Below are positions 44,700 to 54,044 of a DNA stretch of 64,000 nucleotides, one piece after another. Source of the stretch: Bdellovibrionales bacterium (GTDB taxonomy: Bacteria > Bdellovibrionota > Bacteriovoracia > Bacteriovoracales > Bacteriovoracaceae); NCBI GenBank assembly GCA_018646675.1, contig JABGUH010000040.1, positions 62,001 to 126,000 on the forward strand. The letters run 5' to 3'. Every line of letters starts with the position of its first letter. The stretch's first letter is position 1. The notes under the pieces were generated by a model. It was not told the DNA's origin and ran no database searches. It worked only from the letters and a program-made list of their open reading frames with translations. A program made the position numbers and the translations under genes.

Positions 44700-46437
44700 T
44701 GGACTGGATGTAGTTTTAACCTCCAAGCAAATTGAATCAAACCTTGAGAAAATATGTGCTCTGATGGCCAAAGCGGAATTGGATGGATACTACATCTCTG
44801 GCAGTGATCCCTACCTTAATGAGTATGTAAAACGATCGATGAATCACCGTTACTACTTATCAGGATTCACTGGTTCTACAGGTGATCTACTTCTCCTGCC
44901 CAGCGGTGGACGACTATATGTTGATGGCCGTTACCATGAACAGGCTGATAGTGAAACTCATCAGGCACTGACGGTCGTAAAAGTAGAACATGGAAATAGC
45001 AACCGCAAACAGTTATTAAGTGATATTTTCGAGCTGAAGATCAAGCGCCTTGGATATGAGTCAGATAGAACATCTCAATTAACCGTTGAGCAGTTTAAAG
45101 AGCTTGAGATCGAACTATTCCCCTCCATCGATGAGGTGGCCCAAATCGTTGGCAGCAAGAGCGAACTGCCCACTAATCCAATCTATGCACTTGATGAGTT
45201 TGAGAGCAAAGAGAGTTATCAAGATAAAATATCAAAGATCATAGGTGATAATGAGGCGCTATTCCTCTCTCAGCTTGATCAAATTTCCTGGCTGGTTAAC
45301 TGCCGTGGTTTTCACCTTCCATATCAAAGTATATTTTTAGCGCGCATGGTTGCACTAAAAGAGCAGGCCCTGATTTTTGTTCCAGAGGGCATCCCGATTG
45401 AGCCTAAACTCCAGAATCATCCCTTTCTTACTTTTATATATGTCAAGTCGGGAGGAACTCTCCAGCAACTGGTAACTCTACGCAAAAACCATCAAATCGA
45501 TCGTATTTTCTACTCTAAATCATCAGTTACCGCTGAAGATTATCACTACCTATCCACTGTCTTTAATGAACGCATTTTAACTCCTCAAGAGAATATGGTG
45601 GCAGATGTTGCGGCGAAGAAAAGTGAAACCGAGATCGTTCTTTTCAAAGAAGCCTTTGCCCGCGCCAACCAGGCAATTTTCAAAACAATTAAAGATGTTA
45701 TCAGACGTTTTGAATGTGAAGAGCGGGTGTCAGAGCAAGATTTCTACAATCAGACCAATACTAACTATAGCGATGGCGGTGCCATAACCCAAAGTTTTAA
45801 AACTATTTCAGCCGTTGGCAAGAACAGTTCAATCATTCACTTTGGGCAGCCCAGCTCTAAAAATATTATTAGTGACGGCGATCTGCTACTATTAGACTCC
45901 GGTGCTTACTATAAAAATGGATTTGCCACTGACACTACCCGAACTTTTATTGCCGGGGAGCCAGCTCCTTGGCAACGAGAAATTTACACCCTAGTACTTA
46001 AAGGGTTACTTCAAGCTCAAAATGCCGTATTTCCAGTCGGAACCTGGGGGGCATCCATCGATGCCTTGGCACGTACTCCCATGCAGAGGTTGGGATATGA
46101 TTATGCTCATGGCACCGGCCATGGCATTGGGGTAAATGCTCACGAGGCTGGATATAGTATCTCTCCCAAAAGCAATCGTCCTTTAGTTGAAGGCAGTATT
46201 GGTTCTATCGAACCAGGAATCTACCTACCCCAGAAGGGCGGGGTACGCTTAGAAAATATTGTCTTAGTAGAGGCTCATCCTAAATTCTCTGGTATGCTCC
46301 ATTTTGTACCATTAACCTGTATCGGATTTGAACCAAAACTAATCGACTATAAAATGCTTACCTCAGAAGAACAGGTAATGCTTGTTGACTATGAGGAACT
46401 ATGTCGTAAGCAGGGGACCAGCTTTACTTGGTCCTAA
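44692..46437 (+). CDS. Aminopeptidase P (Xaa-Pro aminopeptidase, M24B), long form
   Basis: Removes an N-terminal residue preceding proline. At 581 residues it has the three-domain layout of cytosolic APP1-like enzymes (two creatinase-like domains then a pita-bread domain). Metal ligands are present in the C-terminal domain: LLLLDSGAYYKNGFATDTTRTF (two Asp), AHGTGHGIGVNAHE (His), GSIEPGIYL (Glu) and VRLENIVL (Glu). It overlaps the murD stop by 8 nt. Confidence 0.9.
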   Translation: MSDGLDVVLTSKQIESNLEKICALMAKAELDGYYISGSDPYLNEYVKRSMNHRYYLSGFTGSTGDLLLLPSGGRLYVDGRYHEQADSETHQALTVVKVEHGNSNRKQLLSDIFELKIKRLGYESDRTSQLTVEQFKELEIELFPSIDEVAQIVGSKSELPTNPIYALDEFESKESYQDKISKIIGDNEALFLSQLDQISWLVNCRGFHLPYQSIFLARMVALKEQALIFVPEGIPIEPKLQNHPFLTFIYVKSGGTLQQLVTLRKNHQIDRIFYSKSSVTAEDYHYLSTVFNERILTPQENMVADVAAKKSETEIVLFKEAFARANQAIFKTIKDVIRRFECEERVSEQDFYNQTNTNYSDGGAITQSFKTISAVGKNSSIIHFGQPSSKNIISDGDLLLLDSGAYYKNGFATDTTRTFIAGEPAPWQREIYTLVLKGLLQAQNAVFPVGTWGASIDALARTPMQRLGYDYAHGTGHGIGVNAHEAGYSISPKSNRPLVEGSIGSIEPGIYLPQKGGVRLENIVLVEAHPKFSGMLHFVPLTCIGFEPKLIDYKMLTSEEQVMLVDYEELCRKQGTSFTWS

Positions 46438-46455
46438 CATTGGCTTAACTGGAAT

Positions 46456-46986
46456 ATGAGTCAAACCTCATCTCACTATCAGATTGTCACTACTCAAGGA
46501 GATATTACAACATTTCAAGCCGATGCGATGGGAAATGCTGCCAACGCCTTATTGGTTGGAGGTGGCGGAGTTGATGGAGCCATTCACTCTGCAGCGGGGC
46601 CGCAACTACTGACCGAATTACAAAAGAGCTATCCTCAAGGTGTTGCCCCGGGTGAAGCAGTTATCACCCCTGCCTATGGTAAGCTGAAAGTTAAATGGGT
46701 GATTCATGCAGTAGGACCAATTTGGCGAGGCGGTAGTGATCAAGAGAGTGAAACTCTCTACTCCGCATATCTCAAATGTTATCAGTTAGCAGAGATGAAG
46801 CAGTGTCGCCACCTTCTAATGCCAGCAATCTCTTGTGGAATCTACGGTTTTCCTCATCCACAGGCAGCCAACATTGCCATCCAAGCATCAAGGAGTTTTC
46901 TTGCTACCTCTCTCCACCTAAAGAAGGTGGAGTTTGTCCTTTTGCACTATCAACTACTAGAGGTTTTTAACGACTATCTATCATAG
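46456..46986 (+). CDS. Macrodomain protein (MacroD/YmdB-like)
   Basis: A 176-residue macrodomain that binds ADP-ribose; MacroD-type members deacetylate O-acetyl-ADP-ribose or remove mono-ADP-ribose from proteins. The key loops are QGDITTFQADAMGNAAN (the usual VNAAN is GNAAN), GGGGVDGAIHSAAGP, and PAISCGIYGFPHPQAA. It lies 18 nt after aminopeptidase P and its 3' end overlaps the convergent phosphoesterase gene by 13 nt. The true substrate is unknown. Confidence 0.88.
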   Translation: MSQTSSHYQIVTTQGDITTFQADAMGNAANALLVGGGGVDGAIHSAAGPQLLTELQKSYPQGVAPGEAVITPAYGKLKVKWVIHAVGPIWRGGSDQESETLYSAYLKCYQLAEMKQCRHLLMPAISCGIYGFPHPQAANIAIQASRSFLATSLHLKKVEFVLLHYQLLEVFNDYLS

Positions 46987-48155
46987 TAAACATCATGAGC
47001 AGGATCAATTGCCAGACGATTTGGAAAGTGAGCATTACTCTCTTCCTCTCCGCGAGAGTTCAGATACCTATGATCTATCTCACCTTGGGCGGAAATGGAG
47101 ACTTCCAAATATCCATAGTTTGTTTTGATATCTGTGCCCAATAAATAACGCCTTGTCCCTCCGGAGCAGGGTAAAGATAGCACTTTTAGCTCGCTTCCAT
47201 CACTATAGCGATAGTGGCCACTAAAAAATGCATGAGAGTGGCCAAAAATAACTAGATCAACCTGATGATCAATTAGGACTGCCTCTAATGAATCATCACC
47301 CCGTCGACTGCGTCGTTCATTCTTTAGAGCACCATTGTGGTAGATAGTATTGCTATTTCTACTTTTACTGACAACTGAGTAAAGTGGAATATGTCCATAA
47401 ACTACCTTTGCAACTGCTTTTTGTGCCTTAACTGAGCCTAGCTGTTGCTTTAGCCAGTCAATTTGTACACCATGGTTTTTAAGTGATGAGTAACGGGCAT
47501 CATCCAGCGAAACAAAGAAAACCCCACCCTTCATGAAGGAGTAATAGAATGGGTAATGAGTAGCATCAACAAAGTCGATTACCGGACGCCTTGGCTCCCA
47601 CTGCTCTTGATATATTTTTTGCTCTTGCTGATAATAAGCATCATGATTGCCAGGACTAGGCAAAAAAGGAATTCCACTCTCGGTAATTGGCCCTAATACA
47701 CGGGAGAAAAATGAGTTCCACATGCGACGGTAACTACTATCTGATAGCTTACGCTTCTCACCATCAATATAGTCTCCCACACCTATAATAAGGTCTGGAG
47801 CAGAATTCACCATCTGCTGCACAACATTTATAGTATGGCTACTGTAGTCGCCACGGGTGTTAATATTCATATCCGAAAAGGCATTAAAAAATACACCCTG
47901 GCCGGTGGGAGTGATTACGACAGGATCGGGTTCAATAACAGGATCGGGTTCAGGAACAGGATCAGGCTCAGGAGCAGGATCGGGTTCAGGAATGGGATCA
48001 GGCTCAGGAACTGGATCAGGAATGGGATCGGGCTCTGGAGCGGGAGTTGCCACGGGGTCTGGTTTTGGTGGGGGCGGTGATCCCCAGGCGAACAGTGCCG
48101 TAACGTGACAGGAGAGTATCAATACTATAAGAGTGTGTGTTAGTCGTGTTTTCAT
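46974..48155 (-). CDS. Secreted metallophosphoesterase with PEPDP-repeat linker
   Basis: A 393-residue exported calcineurin-like phosphoesterase. A Sec signal (1-24) leads into a 55-residue Pro/Glu/Asp-rich linker made of PEPDP repeats. The catalytic part has the classical metal-binding series: FNAFSDMNI, GVGDYIDG, SPGNHDAYYQ, VVYGHIPLY and VIFGHSHAF. It likely works in the periplasm or outside; the substrate is unknown. The linker-coding DNA is a tandem 18-bp repeat (listed separately). It converges with the macrodomain gene with a 13-nt overlap. Confidence 0.88.
   Translation of the reverse strand: MKTRLTHTLIVLILSCHVTALFAWGSPPPPKPDPVATPAPEPDPIPDPVPEPDPIPEPDPAPEPDPVPEPDPVIEPDPVVITPTGQGVFFNAFSDMNINTRGDYSSHTINVVQQMVNSAPDLIIGVGDYIDGEKRKLSDSSYRRMWNSFFSRVLGPITESGIPFLPSPGNHDAYYQQEQKIYQEQWEPRRPVIDFVDATHYPFYYSFMKGGVFFVSLDDARYSSLKNHGVQIDWLKQQLGSVKAQKAVAKVVYGHIPLYSVVSKSRNSNTIYHNGALKNERRSRRGDDSLEAVLIDHQVDLVIFGHSHAFFSGHYRYSDGSELKVLSLPCSGGTRRYLLGTDIKTNYGYLEVSISAQGEIDHRYLNSRGEEESNAHFPNRLAIDPAHDVYYDR
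47923..48042 (-). repeat. Tandem 18-bp repeat coding for the PEPDP linker
   Basis: On the plus strand six 18-bp units like GGATCGGGTTCAGGAACA occur in a row, with one 12-bp short unit. In-frame units encode six residues, so gain or loss of a copy keeps the frame and just changes the linker length. Such repeats are prone to slippage and differ between strains. Confidence 0.8.
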
Positions 48156-48222
48156 ACTATACTGCTCGGAGGATAAGCTTAAAGATTAATAGCTAATTTA
48201 AAAAAAAGTACGAAACTACGCT

Positions 48223-49896
48223 CTACGAAGCCTTCTTTTTTAAGGCAGGAGCTTGAATTGCAGCTGGAACTAATGGTGTAAAACCAGGGATTTCATTATG
48301 ATCTACCTCATCAATCTGATAAGGTGCTAGGTACTTATTGGCATAGATCATATATATCTTTTCTTCAATAAATAGATGGAAGAGATCAGCATCAATGTGC
48401 CCCTCCTCCTTCATATACCCTAAAATACGAATCGACTCACTTAAGGTTTTCCCTTTTTTATATGGACGATCCATCGCAGTTAACGCCTCAAAGATATCTG
48501 CAATGCCAATAATTTTTGCTTGTACAGAGATTTTATCTCCTGTCAGGCCTCTAGGATATCCTTTACCATCCATCCGCTCATGGTGGGACCCAGCAATATC
48601 TGGAATATTTTTGAGATGCTTGGGATAGTCTAGTTCATTCAGCATCTTCAAAGTAATAACAATATGATCATTAATGATTTTACGTTCATCATCATTCAAA
48701 GTGCCACGAGATACACTAAGATTTCTTACCTCATCCGCAGTCAGAATATCTTCATATAGACCAAGAGCATTTTTTATCTGATATTGAGCTATATTTTCTA
48801 CTCGCTGCTGATCATCCTTGGCCATAAATTCAGCGCCAATATTACACTTGCGGATAAATTCTATGTCACTATCTAGCTGTTCAAGCTCCGCTTTTAACCG
48901 GTGCTCATGCAATCTAATCTCATCCTCTCGACCATCTTGGATCAACTGAACTTTTAATTTCAAAAAATCAATTTCCTTATCTTTTTTTAGCTCGATAAAG
49001 CGGCCACTAACCAACTCTACCCGATCAAAAATAGTTTCCAACTTAGTTGCCTTATCAATCACATGAACTGGTGTACTAACCTTGCCACAATCATGAAGTA
49101 GTGCGGCTAGCTCCATCTCTTGCCACTGCTCAGCATTAAGATCAAAATCCTTAAACACCCCCTTTTGCGCATGCATCGCCACTTCGGTGATCATCATGGC
49201 AATCTCTGGAACTCGATCACAATGTTTTCCAGTATAAGGAGACTTATTATCAATTGCCGTTGCAATCGAACGAGCCAGGGATTTAAACAAGTTGTCCATC
49301 TGGCCAATCAGTTTGGTATTGGAGAGGGCCATCGCAGCACTAGAAGCTAAAAATGATGCATATTCAATATCAATGTCGTTAAACAGACGAATTTCCCCGT
49401 CCTCATTTAACGGATTAATCATCTGAATAATCCCTAAAACATCTTCCTCATGATTTTTGAGAGGAATAGTCAACATACCTTTCGTGCGATAACTCATTTT
49501 GACATCAAAATTATGGACACCGGACATATCAAAGGAGCTATCCTCATAAGCATCATCTAAGCAGATAATCCGCTTGTTTATAAATGAGCTAGTTGCGATA
49601 TTTGCATAATTATTCTCTCCATCCTCATTGGTATAAGGGATGGGAGGAATGTTAACCTTGTTATTAGAGCTACCACCCCTATAGATGTTCAACTTGGAAT
49701 TAACTATAATCTCAAAATGTAGATCCTTCTCCCCGGGACGATAGAGAGTCCCTCCATCAGAGTTAGTAATATCCTTGATTGCTAAAAGGACCAACTCTGG
49801 AAGCCGCTTCAGGCTTTTTTCGGCAGAGATCTTCTGCGCATGCTCACGCAGCTTTCTCGTCCGCTCTAATGTGGTTTTATAAAGATGCTCTTCCAT
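48223..49896 (-). CDS. GAF/HD-GYP protein, probable cyclic-di-GMP phosphodiesterase
   Basis: A 557-residue cytosolic signalling protein. A GAF domain covers about 25-200. The HD-GYP domain has HDCGK near 266-270 and HHERMDGKGYP near 438-448. About 170 residues, with a long charged helical insert, lie between, versus about 60 in minimal members; a subclass with the DKATKLETIFDR segment shows this too. HD-GYP enzymes hydrolyse cyclic-di-GMP. No sensor kinase partner is adjacent; the GAF is the probable input. Activity is inferred. Confidence 0.88.
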   Translation of the reverse strand: MEEHLYKTTLERTRKLREHAQKISAEKSLKRLPELVLLAIKDITNSDGGTLYRPGEKDLHFEIIVNSKLNIYRGGSSNNKVNIPPIPYTNEDGENNYANIATSSFINKRIICLDDAYEDSSFDMSGVHNFDVKMSYRTKGMLTIPLKNHEEDVLGIIQMINPLNEDGEIRLFNDIDIEYASFLASSAAMALSNTKLIGQMDNLFKSLARSIATAIDNKSPYTGKHCDRVPEIAMMITEVAMHAQKGVFKDFDLNAEQWQEMELAALLHDCGKVSTPVHVIDKATKLETIFDRVELVSGRFIELKKDKEIDFLKLKVQLIQDGREDEIRLHEHRLKAELEQLDSDIEFIRKCNIGAEFMAKDDQQRVENIAQYQIKNALGLYEDILTADEVRNLSVSRGTLNDDERKIINDHIVITLKMLNELDYPKHLKNIPDIAGSHHERMDGKGYPRGLTGDKISVQAKIIGIADIFEALTAMDRPYKKGKTLSESIRILGYMKEEGHIDADLFHLFIEEKIYMIYANKYLAPYQIDEVDHNEIPGFTPLVPAAIQAPALKKKAS

Positions 49897-49999
49897 CTAC
49901 ACTGCGTATCGGCCACAATACTATTTTTCTGAAGTAAAATGGCCTAGATAGTTAGTGCGGCAAAAGCAGACATCGTAGCAATATTAGCACCTTAAAAGG

Positions 50000-50020
50000 G
50001 GTTGACAGGATAGGTCAACC
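50000..50020. promoter_or_regulatory. Inverted repeat GGTTGAC-N7-GTCAACC upstream of the dpp operon
   Basis: A perfect 7-bp inverted repeat contains a consensus TTGACA (50002-50007), and a further half-site GGTTGA lies at 50027-50032. Its position about 60-80 nt before dppA fits an operator over a promoter; the -10 (TATAAG near 50042) is poorly spaced for that TTGACA. The regulator is unknown. Confidence 0.4.
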
Positions 50021-50081
50021 AAGTAAGGTTGATTGAGATAGTATAAGGTTATAAATTCAACAATTTTTGGGGATCTAAATA

Positions 50082-51683
50082 ATGAAAAAACTAGGGCAGC
50101 ACTTAATTATCGCTACGATCTTTTCATTAAGCACTACTCTACCCACTACTTTATGGGCCAAAATATTTATCTACTGCTCTGAAGGAAGTCCCTCAAGCTT
50201 TAACCCTCAAATTACCACAGATGGTACTTCCAACAATGCCTCCACCCATACCGTCTATAACCGTCTCGTAAAGTTCAAATATGGTACAACTGAAATAGTT
50301 CCATCTCTCGCTTCAAGCTGGAAGATCTCACCTGATGGCAAAAGCTATACTTTCAAACTTCGCCGTGGAGTTAAGTTTCATACCACTAAGTACTTTAAAC
50401 CAACCAGAGAGTTTAACGGCCAGGATGTTCTCTTCTCAATCAATCGCCAAAGAGTAAAAAAACATCCCTACCATCATATTGGGGGAGGAAACTATGAGTA
50501 CTTCAATGGTATGGAGATGGGAAAGTTAATTAAAAATGTTATAAGTGTAGATGACTATACGGTTAAAATCACACTCCACAACCCAGAGTCACCATTTCTG
50601 GCAAACCTAGCGATGGGATTTATGAGTATCCTCTCAGCTGAGTATGCGACCAATCTACAAAAGAAGGGAGAGATGGAACAAATTGACACTCATCCGATTG
50701 GAACCGGCCCCTTTGTCTTTCGCCGCTACGTCAAAGACACCCTTATACGCTACCGCTCAAATAAGAGCTACTTTGAAGGGCAACCCAAACTAGACAAGCT
50801 TATTTTTTCCATTACACCAGATGCTAGCGTTCGTTATCAAAAACTAAAAACCAAAGAGTGCCACCTGATTACGGAGCCTGCGCCAGCAGATCTAAAGGGG
50901 ATGATGGCCCAAAGCAGTTACATTAAACTAATGAGTGCCCCAGGACTAAATGTTGGATATTTGGCAATGAATGTCCAAAAGAAACCATTAAATAGACGTA
51001 TGGTACGCCAAGCAATTGGCCACGCCTTAAATCGTGAATCCTACATCAAGGCGATCTACCTTGGAAATGCCATGGTAGCAAAAAATCCTCTCCCTCCAAC
51101 TATTTGGTCATATAATGATAAAATAAGGCCCCGCAGTTATAATCTACAAAAGGCAAAAGAGTTATTAAAAAAAGCTGGATATCCCAATGGTTTCAACATC
51201 TCTCTTTGGACTCTACCGGTTTCACGTCCCTATAACCCCAATGGCAAAAAAATGGGGGAGATGATCCAAGCGGATCTGGCAAAAATTGGAATAAAAGTAA
51301 AGTTAGTCAGCTATGATTGGCCGACCTATCTGGCCAAGTCACGCAAAGGTGAACACCAAATGATTCAGCTTGGCTGGACTGGCGACAATGGTGATCCAGA
51401 TAATTTTCTCTATCTTTTAGGATGTGCTGGGGTATTGGCCGGTTCCAATGTCGCCAAATGGTGTGACAAGAAGTTTGATCGACTTCTCACTAAGGCAAAA
51501 CGACTTAGTGACCGCAAAAAACGTATCCCACTCTATCATCAAGCACAAGAGATTTTTCGTCGAGAGTCCCCATGGATTCCCATTGCTCACTCTAAAATAT
51601 TTCGGGCGATGCTAACCAATGTCGATGGATACAAGATAGATCCACTAGGGGGAGATATCTTCACCTACGTAGACCTAAAGTGA
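50082..51683 (+). CDS. DppA-like peptide ABC transporter substrate-binding protein
   Basis: A 533-residue periplasmic solute-binding protein of family 5. A Sec signal (1-26, ending LWA) is followed by EGSPSSFNPQITTDGTSNNA, typical of DppA, and the SWKISPDGKSYTFKLRRGVKFH signature. It binds di- or oligopeptides and delivers them to the permeases encoded next, with which it overlaps by 4 nt (ATGA-type). A ribosome site GGGG precedes the ATG. Peptide uptake is expected, though related proteins bind heme or other ligands. Confidence 0.9.
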   Translation: MKKLGQHLIIATIFSLSTTLPTTLWAKIFIYCSEGSPSSFNPQITTDGTSNNASTHTVYNRLVKFKYGTTEIVPSLASSWKISPDGKSYTFKLRRGVKFHTTKYFKPTREFNGQDVLFSINRQRVKKHPYHHIGGGNYEYFNGMEMGKLIKNVISVDDYTVKITLHNPESPFLANLAMGFMSILSAEYATNLQKKGEMEQIDTHPIGTGPFVFRRYVKDTLIRYRSNKSYFEGQPKLDKLIFSITPDASVRYQKLKTKECHLITEPAPADLKGMMAQSSYIKLMSAPGLNVGYLAMNVQKKPLNRRMVRQAIGHALNRESYIKAIYLGNAMVAKNPLPPTIWSYNDKIRPRSYNLQKAKELLKKAGYPNGFNISLWTLPVSRPYNPNGKKMGEMIQADLAKIGIKVKLVSYDWPTYLAKSRKGEHQMIQLGWTGDNGDPDNFLYLLGCAGVLAGSNVAKWCDKKFDRLLTKAKRLSDRKKRIPLYHQAQEIFRRESPWIPIAHSKIFRAMLTNVDGYKIDPLGGDIFTYVDLK

Positions 51684-52711
51684 TCTATTTTTTTCAAATT
51701 TTATTTAAAAAACTAGTTGGAACGCTTCCAACACTGTTAATTATCTCCCTACTATCTTTTATGCTAATCAGAATGGTACCTGGTGACCCAGTACTATTAC
51801 TTCTCGGGGAGCGCGGCGCCGATCCTGCGGTATATGCCCAGATGCAACAGCGCTTAGGTCTGGATCTACCTTGGATGACCCAATATTGGAACTACCTATC
51901 CAACGCAATCTCAGGCGATCTAGGACGATCAATCATCTCTAAGACTCCGGTGCTAACAGAGTTTATGGCCCGTTTTCCTGCTACGTTAGAGCTCGGTATG
52001 ACCTCGATGATAATAGCAATAATATTAGGTCTTCCGCTCGGAATTGTTGCTGCGATTAAAAGAGGGACAATACTGGATCATCTGTTGATGACCGGCTCTT
52101 TGGTCGGCTACTCTATGCCAATTTTTTGGTGGGGCCTAATTTTAATTTTGATCTTCTCGGTCAACTTAGGATTAACTCCTGTCGCCGGAAGAATCTCCAT
52201 CATCTATGATATTCCAACTGTCACAGGGTTTCTTACCATCGACTCACTCTTAAGTGAGGAGGGTTTTGACGCATTCAAGAGTACCCTGCAACACCTTGTC
52301 TTACCAGCAATTGCCATGGGAACCATCCCACTGGCAGTCATCGCCCGCATGACTAGATCTGCCCTGCTGGAAGTCTTAGGGCAGGAATATATCACTGCTG
52401 CCCGGGCCCGCGGGATTCCTCCTTGGAGAGTAATTCTCCTTCATGCTCTTAAAAATGCCATGATCCCTATCATCACAGTAATCGGACTAATGGTGGGTTC
52501 AATTATCACTGGAGCAATACTAACCGAGACCATCTTCTCCTGGCCCGGAATTGGCAAGTGGATGGTGGCAAGTATCAATGCTCGCGACTATCCGGTCATC
52601 CAAGGAGGAATTCTATTGATTGCCTCAATGATCGTGCTAATCAACAACCTAGTTGATTTAACCTACTCCATCTTAAACCCCCGCGCCTCGATTGGCCCCA
52701 ACCGCAAGTAG
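51680..52711 (+). CDS. DppB-like peptide ABC transporter permease
   Basis: A 343-residue inner-membrane permease of the BPD transporter family, with six spans. The start has ILFKKLVGTLPTLLIISLLSFMLIRMVPGDPV, typical of DppB, and the EAA-type loop EYITAARARGIPPWRVILLHALKNAMIPI contacts the ATPase. It partners with DppC in the next gene, 8 nt downstream. Confidence 0.93.
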   Translation: MIYFFQILFKKLVGTLPTLLIISLLSFMLIRMVPGDPVLLLLGERGADPAVYAQMQQRLGLDLPWMTQYWNYLSNAISGDLGRSIISKTPVLTEFMARFPATLELGMTSMIIAIILGLPLGIVAAIKRGTILDHLLMTGSLVGYSMPIFWWGLILILIFSVNLGLTPVAGRISIIYDIPTVTGFLTIDSLLSEEGFDAFKSTLQHLVLPAIAMGTIPLAVIARMTRSALLEVLGQEYITAARARGIPPWRVILLHALKNAMIPIITVIGLMVGSIITGAILTETIFSWPGIGKWMVASINARDYPVIQGGILLIASMIVLINNLVDLTYSILNPRASIGPNRK

Positions 52712-52719
52712 ATGGCAGC

Positions 52720-53601
52720 ATGATACCTCGACCTTCATCCACCTCTCAAACTTGGCGATCACTTCAACACTTCTATAAAAACCGTGGTGCACTAATATCT
52801 ATGCTATTTATTCTGCTTGTTGCACTGATCGCTATTCTCGCTCCCCTACTGGCCCCCCATAATCCGACTCAGCTATTTACCGATACATTAAGATTACCAC
52901 CGGCATGGAATCCACTGGGAAATGCCAATTTTTTACTCGGTAGTGATGACCTAGGACGTGATACTCTCTCCCGCCTAATTCATGGTGCTCGCATTTCATT
53001 AGGAATTGGCTTTACCGTGGTTACCATCTCCGGATTGGTGGGGTCAATTATGGGATTGTTAGCTGGATATTTTGGTGGAACTATCGATAGAGTTATCTCC
53101 GGTGCTATCGATATGTTGATGGCCCTCCCCAGTGTACTGCTGGCAATCGTTATCATCTCGGTATTAGGGCCAGGTGTCACCAATGCAGTCATTGCAGTTT
53201 CATTTGTTGCCCTTCCCGGATTCACCCGCATCATGCGAAGTGCAGTTATTGAGGAAATGGGCAAAGAGTACGTAGTTGCGGCCCAAGCCATAGGTGCAAG
53301 CCACTTGCGTATAATGTTCAAAGAGATTCTTCCCAACTCTCTTTCACCAATGATTGTTCAAGCTTCTCTCGGTTTTAGTGATGCTATTTTAAATAGTGCT
53401 GCACTTGGATTTCTCGGTTTAGGAGTACAAGCTCCTGCACCAGAGTGGGGAGTTATGTTAAGTGATGCCAGACCATTTATCGAAAGCTCACCGTGGATGG
53501 TTACCCTGCCAGGCTTGTCAATTTTATTAGTCGTCTTAGCATTTAATTTGATGGGAAACGGACTGCGTGACTCACTTGATCCAAAGTTAAGACAGCGTTA
53601 G
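52720..53601 (+). CDS. DppC-like peptide ABC transporter permease
   Basis: A 293-residue partner permease. The N-terminal OppC_N segment (FYKNRGALISMLFILLVALIAIL) and the LLGSDDLGRDTLSRLIHGARISL signature identify the DppC family. The EAA loop is MGKEYVVAAQAIGASHLRIMFKEI. No ATPase genes (dppD/F) follow, so ATPases encoded elsewhere must power this pair. Confidence 0.93.
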   Translation: MIPRPSSTSQTWRSLQHFYKNRGALISMLFILLVALIAILAPLLAPHNPTQLFTDTLRLPPAWNPLGNANFLLGSDDLGRDTLSRLIHGARISLGIGFTVVTISGLVGSIMGLLAGYFGGTIDRVISGAIDMLMALPSVLLAIVIISVLGPGVTNAVIAVSFVALPGFTRIMRSAVIEEMGKEYVVAAQAIGASHLRIMFKEILPNSLSPMIVQASLGFSDAILNSAALGFLGLGVQAPAPEWGVMLSDARPFIESSPWMVTLPGLSILLVVLAFNLMGNGLRDSLDPKLRQR

Positions 53602-53617
53602 CAAAAATCCTACAGAT

Positions 53618-53643
53618 AAAAAAAGCCGCCCCAAAGGGCGGCT
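53618..53643 (-). terminator. Rho-independent terminator of the HU gene
   Basis: AGCCGCCC (53624-53631) and GGGCGGCT (53636-53643) form a perfect 8-bp stem with a CAAA loop, followed on the minus strand by a T-run (complement of 53618-53624). It lies 35 nt after the HU stop. Confidence 0.85.
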
Positions 53644-53677
53644 CGAATAGATTACTTAAAGTAAAAATAATCCACAA

Positions 53678-53956
53678 CTAGAACATCTCTTTCCATGCTT
53701 TTCCTGGCTTAAACTTAGGAAGATTCTTGGCCTTAATCTTAATCTTCTCACCTGTTGAAGGATTAACGCCCATTCTGGCTGCTCTTTTAACTTTAGAGAA
53801 AGTTCCAAAACCGATCAAAGAGACATCCTCTCCCTTCTTAACTGTTTTTCTGATAATATCAACAGTTCCGTTTAAGAAGCTTTCGGCATCTTTCTTAGTC
53901 AAGTGGCTTAGTTCTTTTCTTTTTAAAATTGATTCTAGTAGTTCTTTTTTGTTCAT
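53678..53956 (-). CDS. HU/IHF-family DNA-binding protein
   Basis: A 92-residue nucleoid protein. The alpha-helical start (MNKKELLESILKRKELSHLTKKDAESFLNG) and the arm motif GRxNPxTGE, here ARMGVNPSTGEKIKIKAKNLPKFKPGK, are classic for HU. It bends DNA. The gene is monocistronic with a strong ribosome site (GGAGGAAC) and its own terminator. Confidence 0.95.
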   Translation of the reverse strand: MNKKELLESILKRKELSHLTKKDAESFLNGTVDIIRKTVKKGEDVSLIGFGTFSKVKRAARMGVNPSTGEKIKIKAKNLPKFKPGKAWKEMF

Positions 53957-54044
53957 AGTTCCTCCTTAAGTTATTACCATAGAGACATGCTAGACCCATT
54001 AATTAGATGTTGGCAAGCTCGAAATTGCCCATTTGGTGCGCTTT

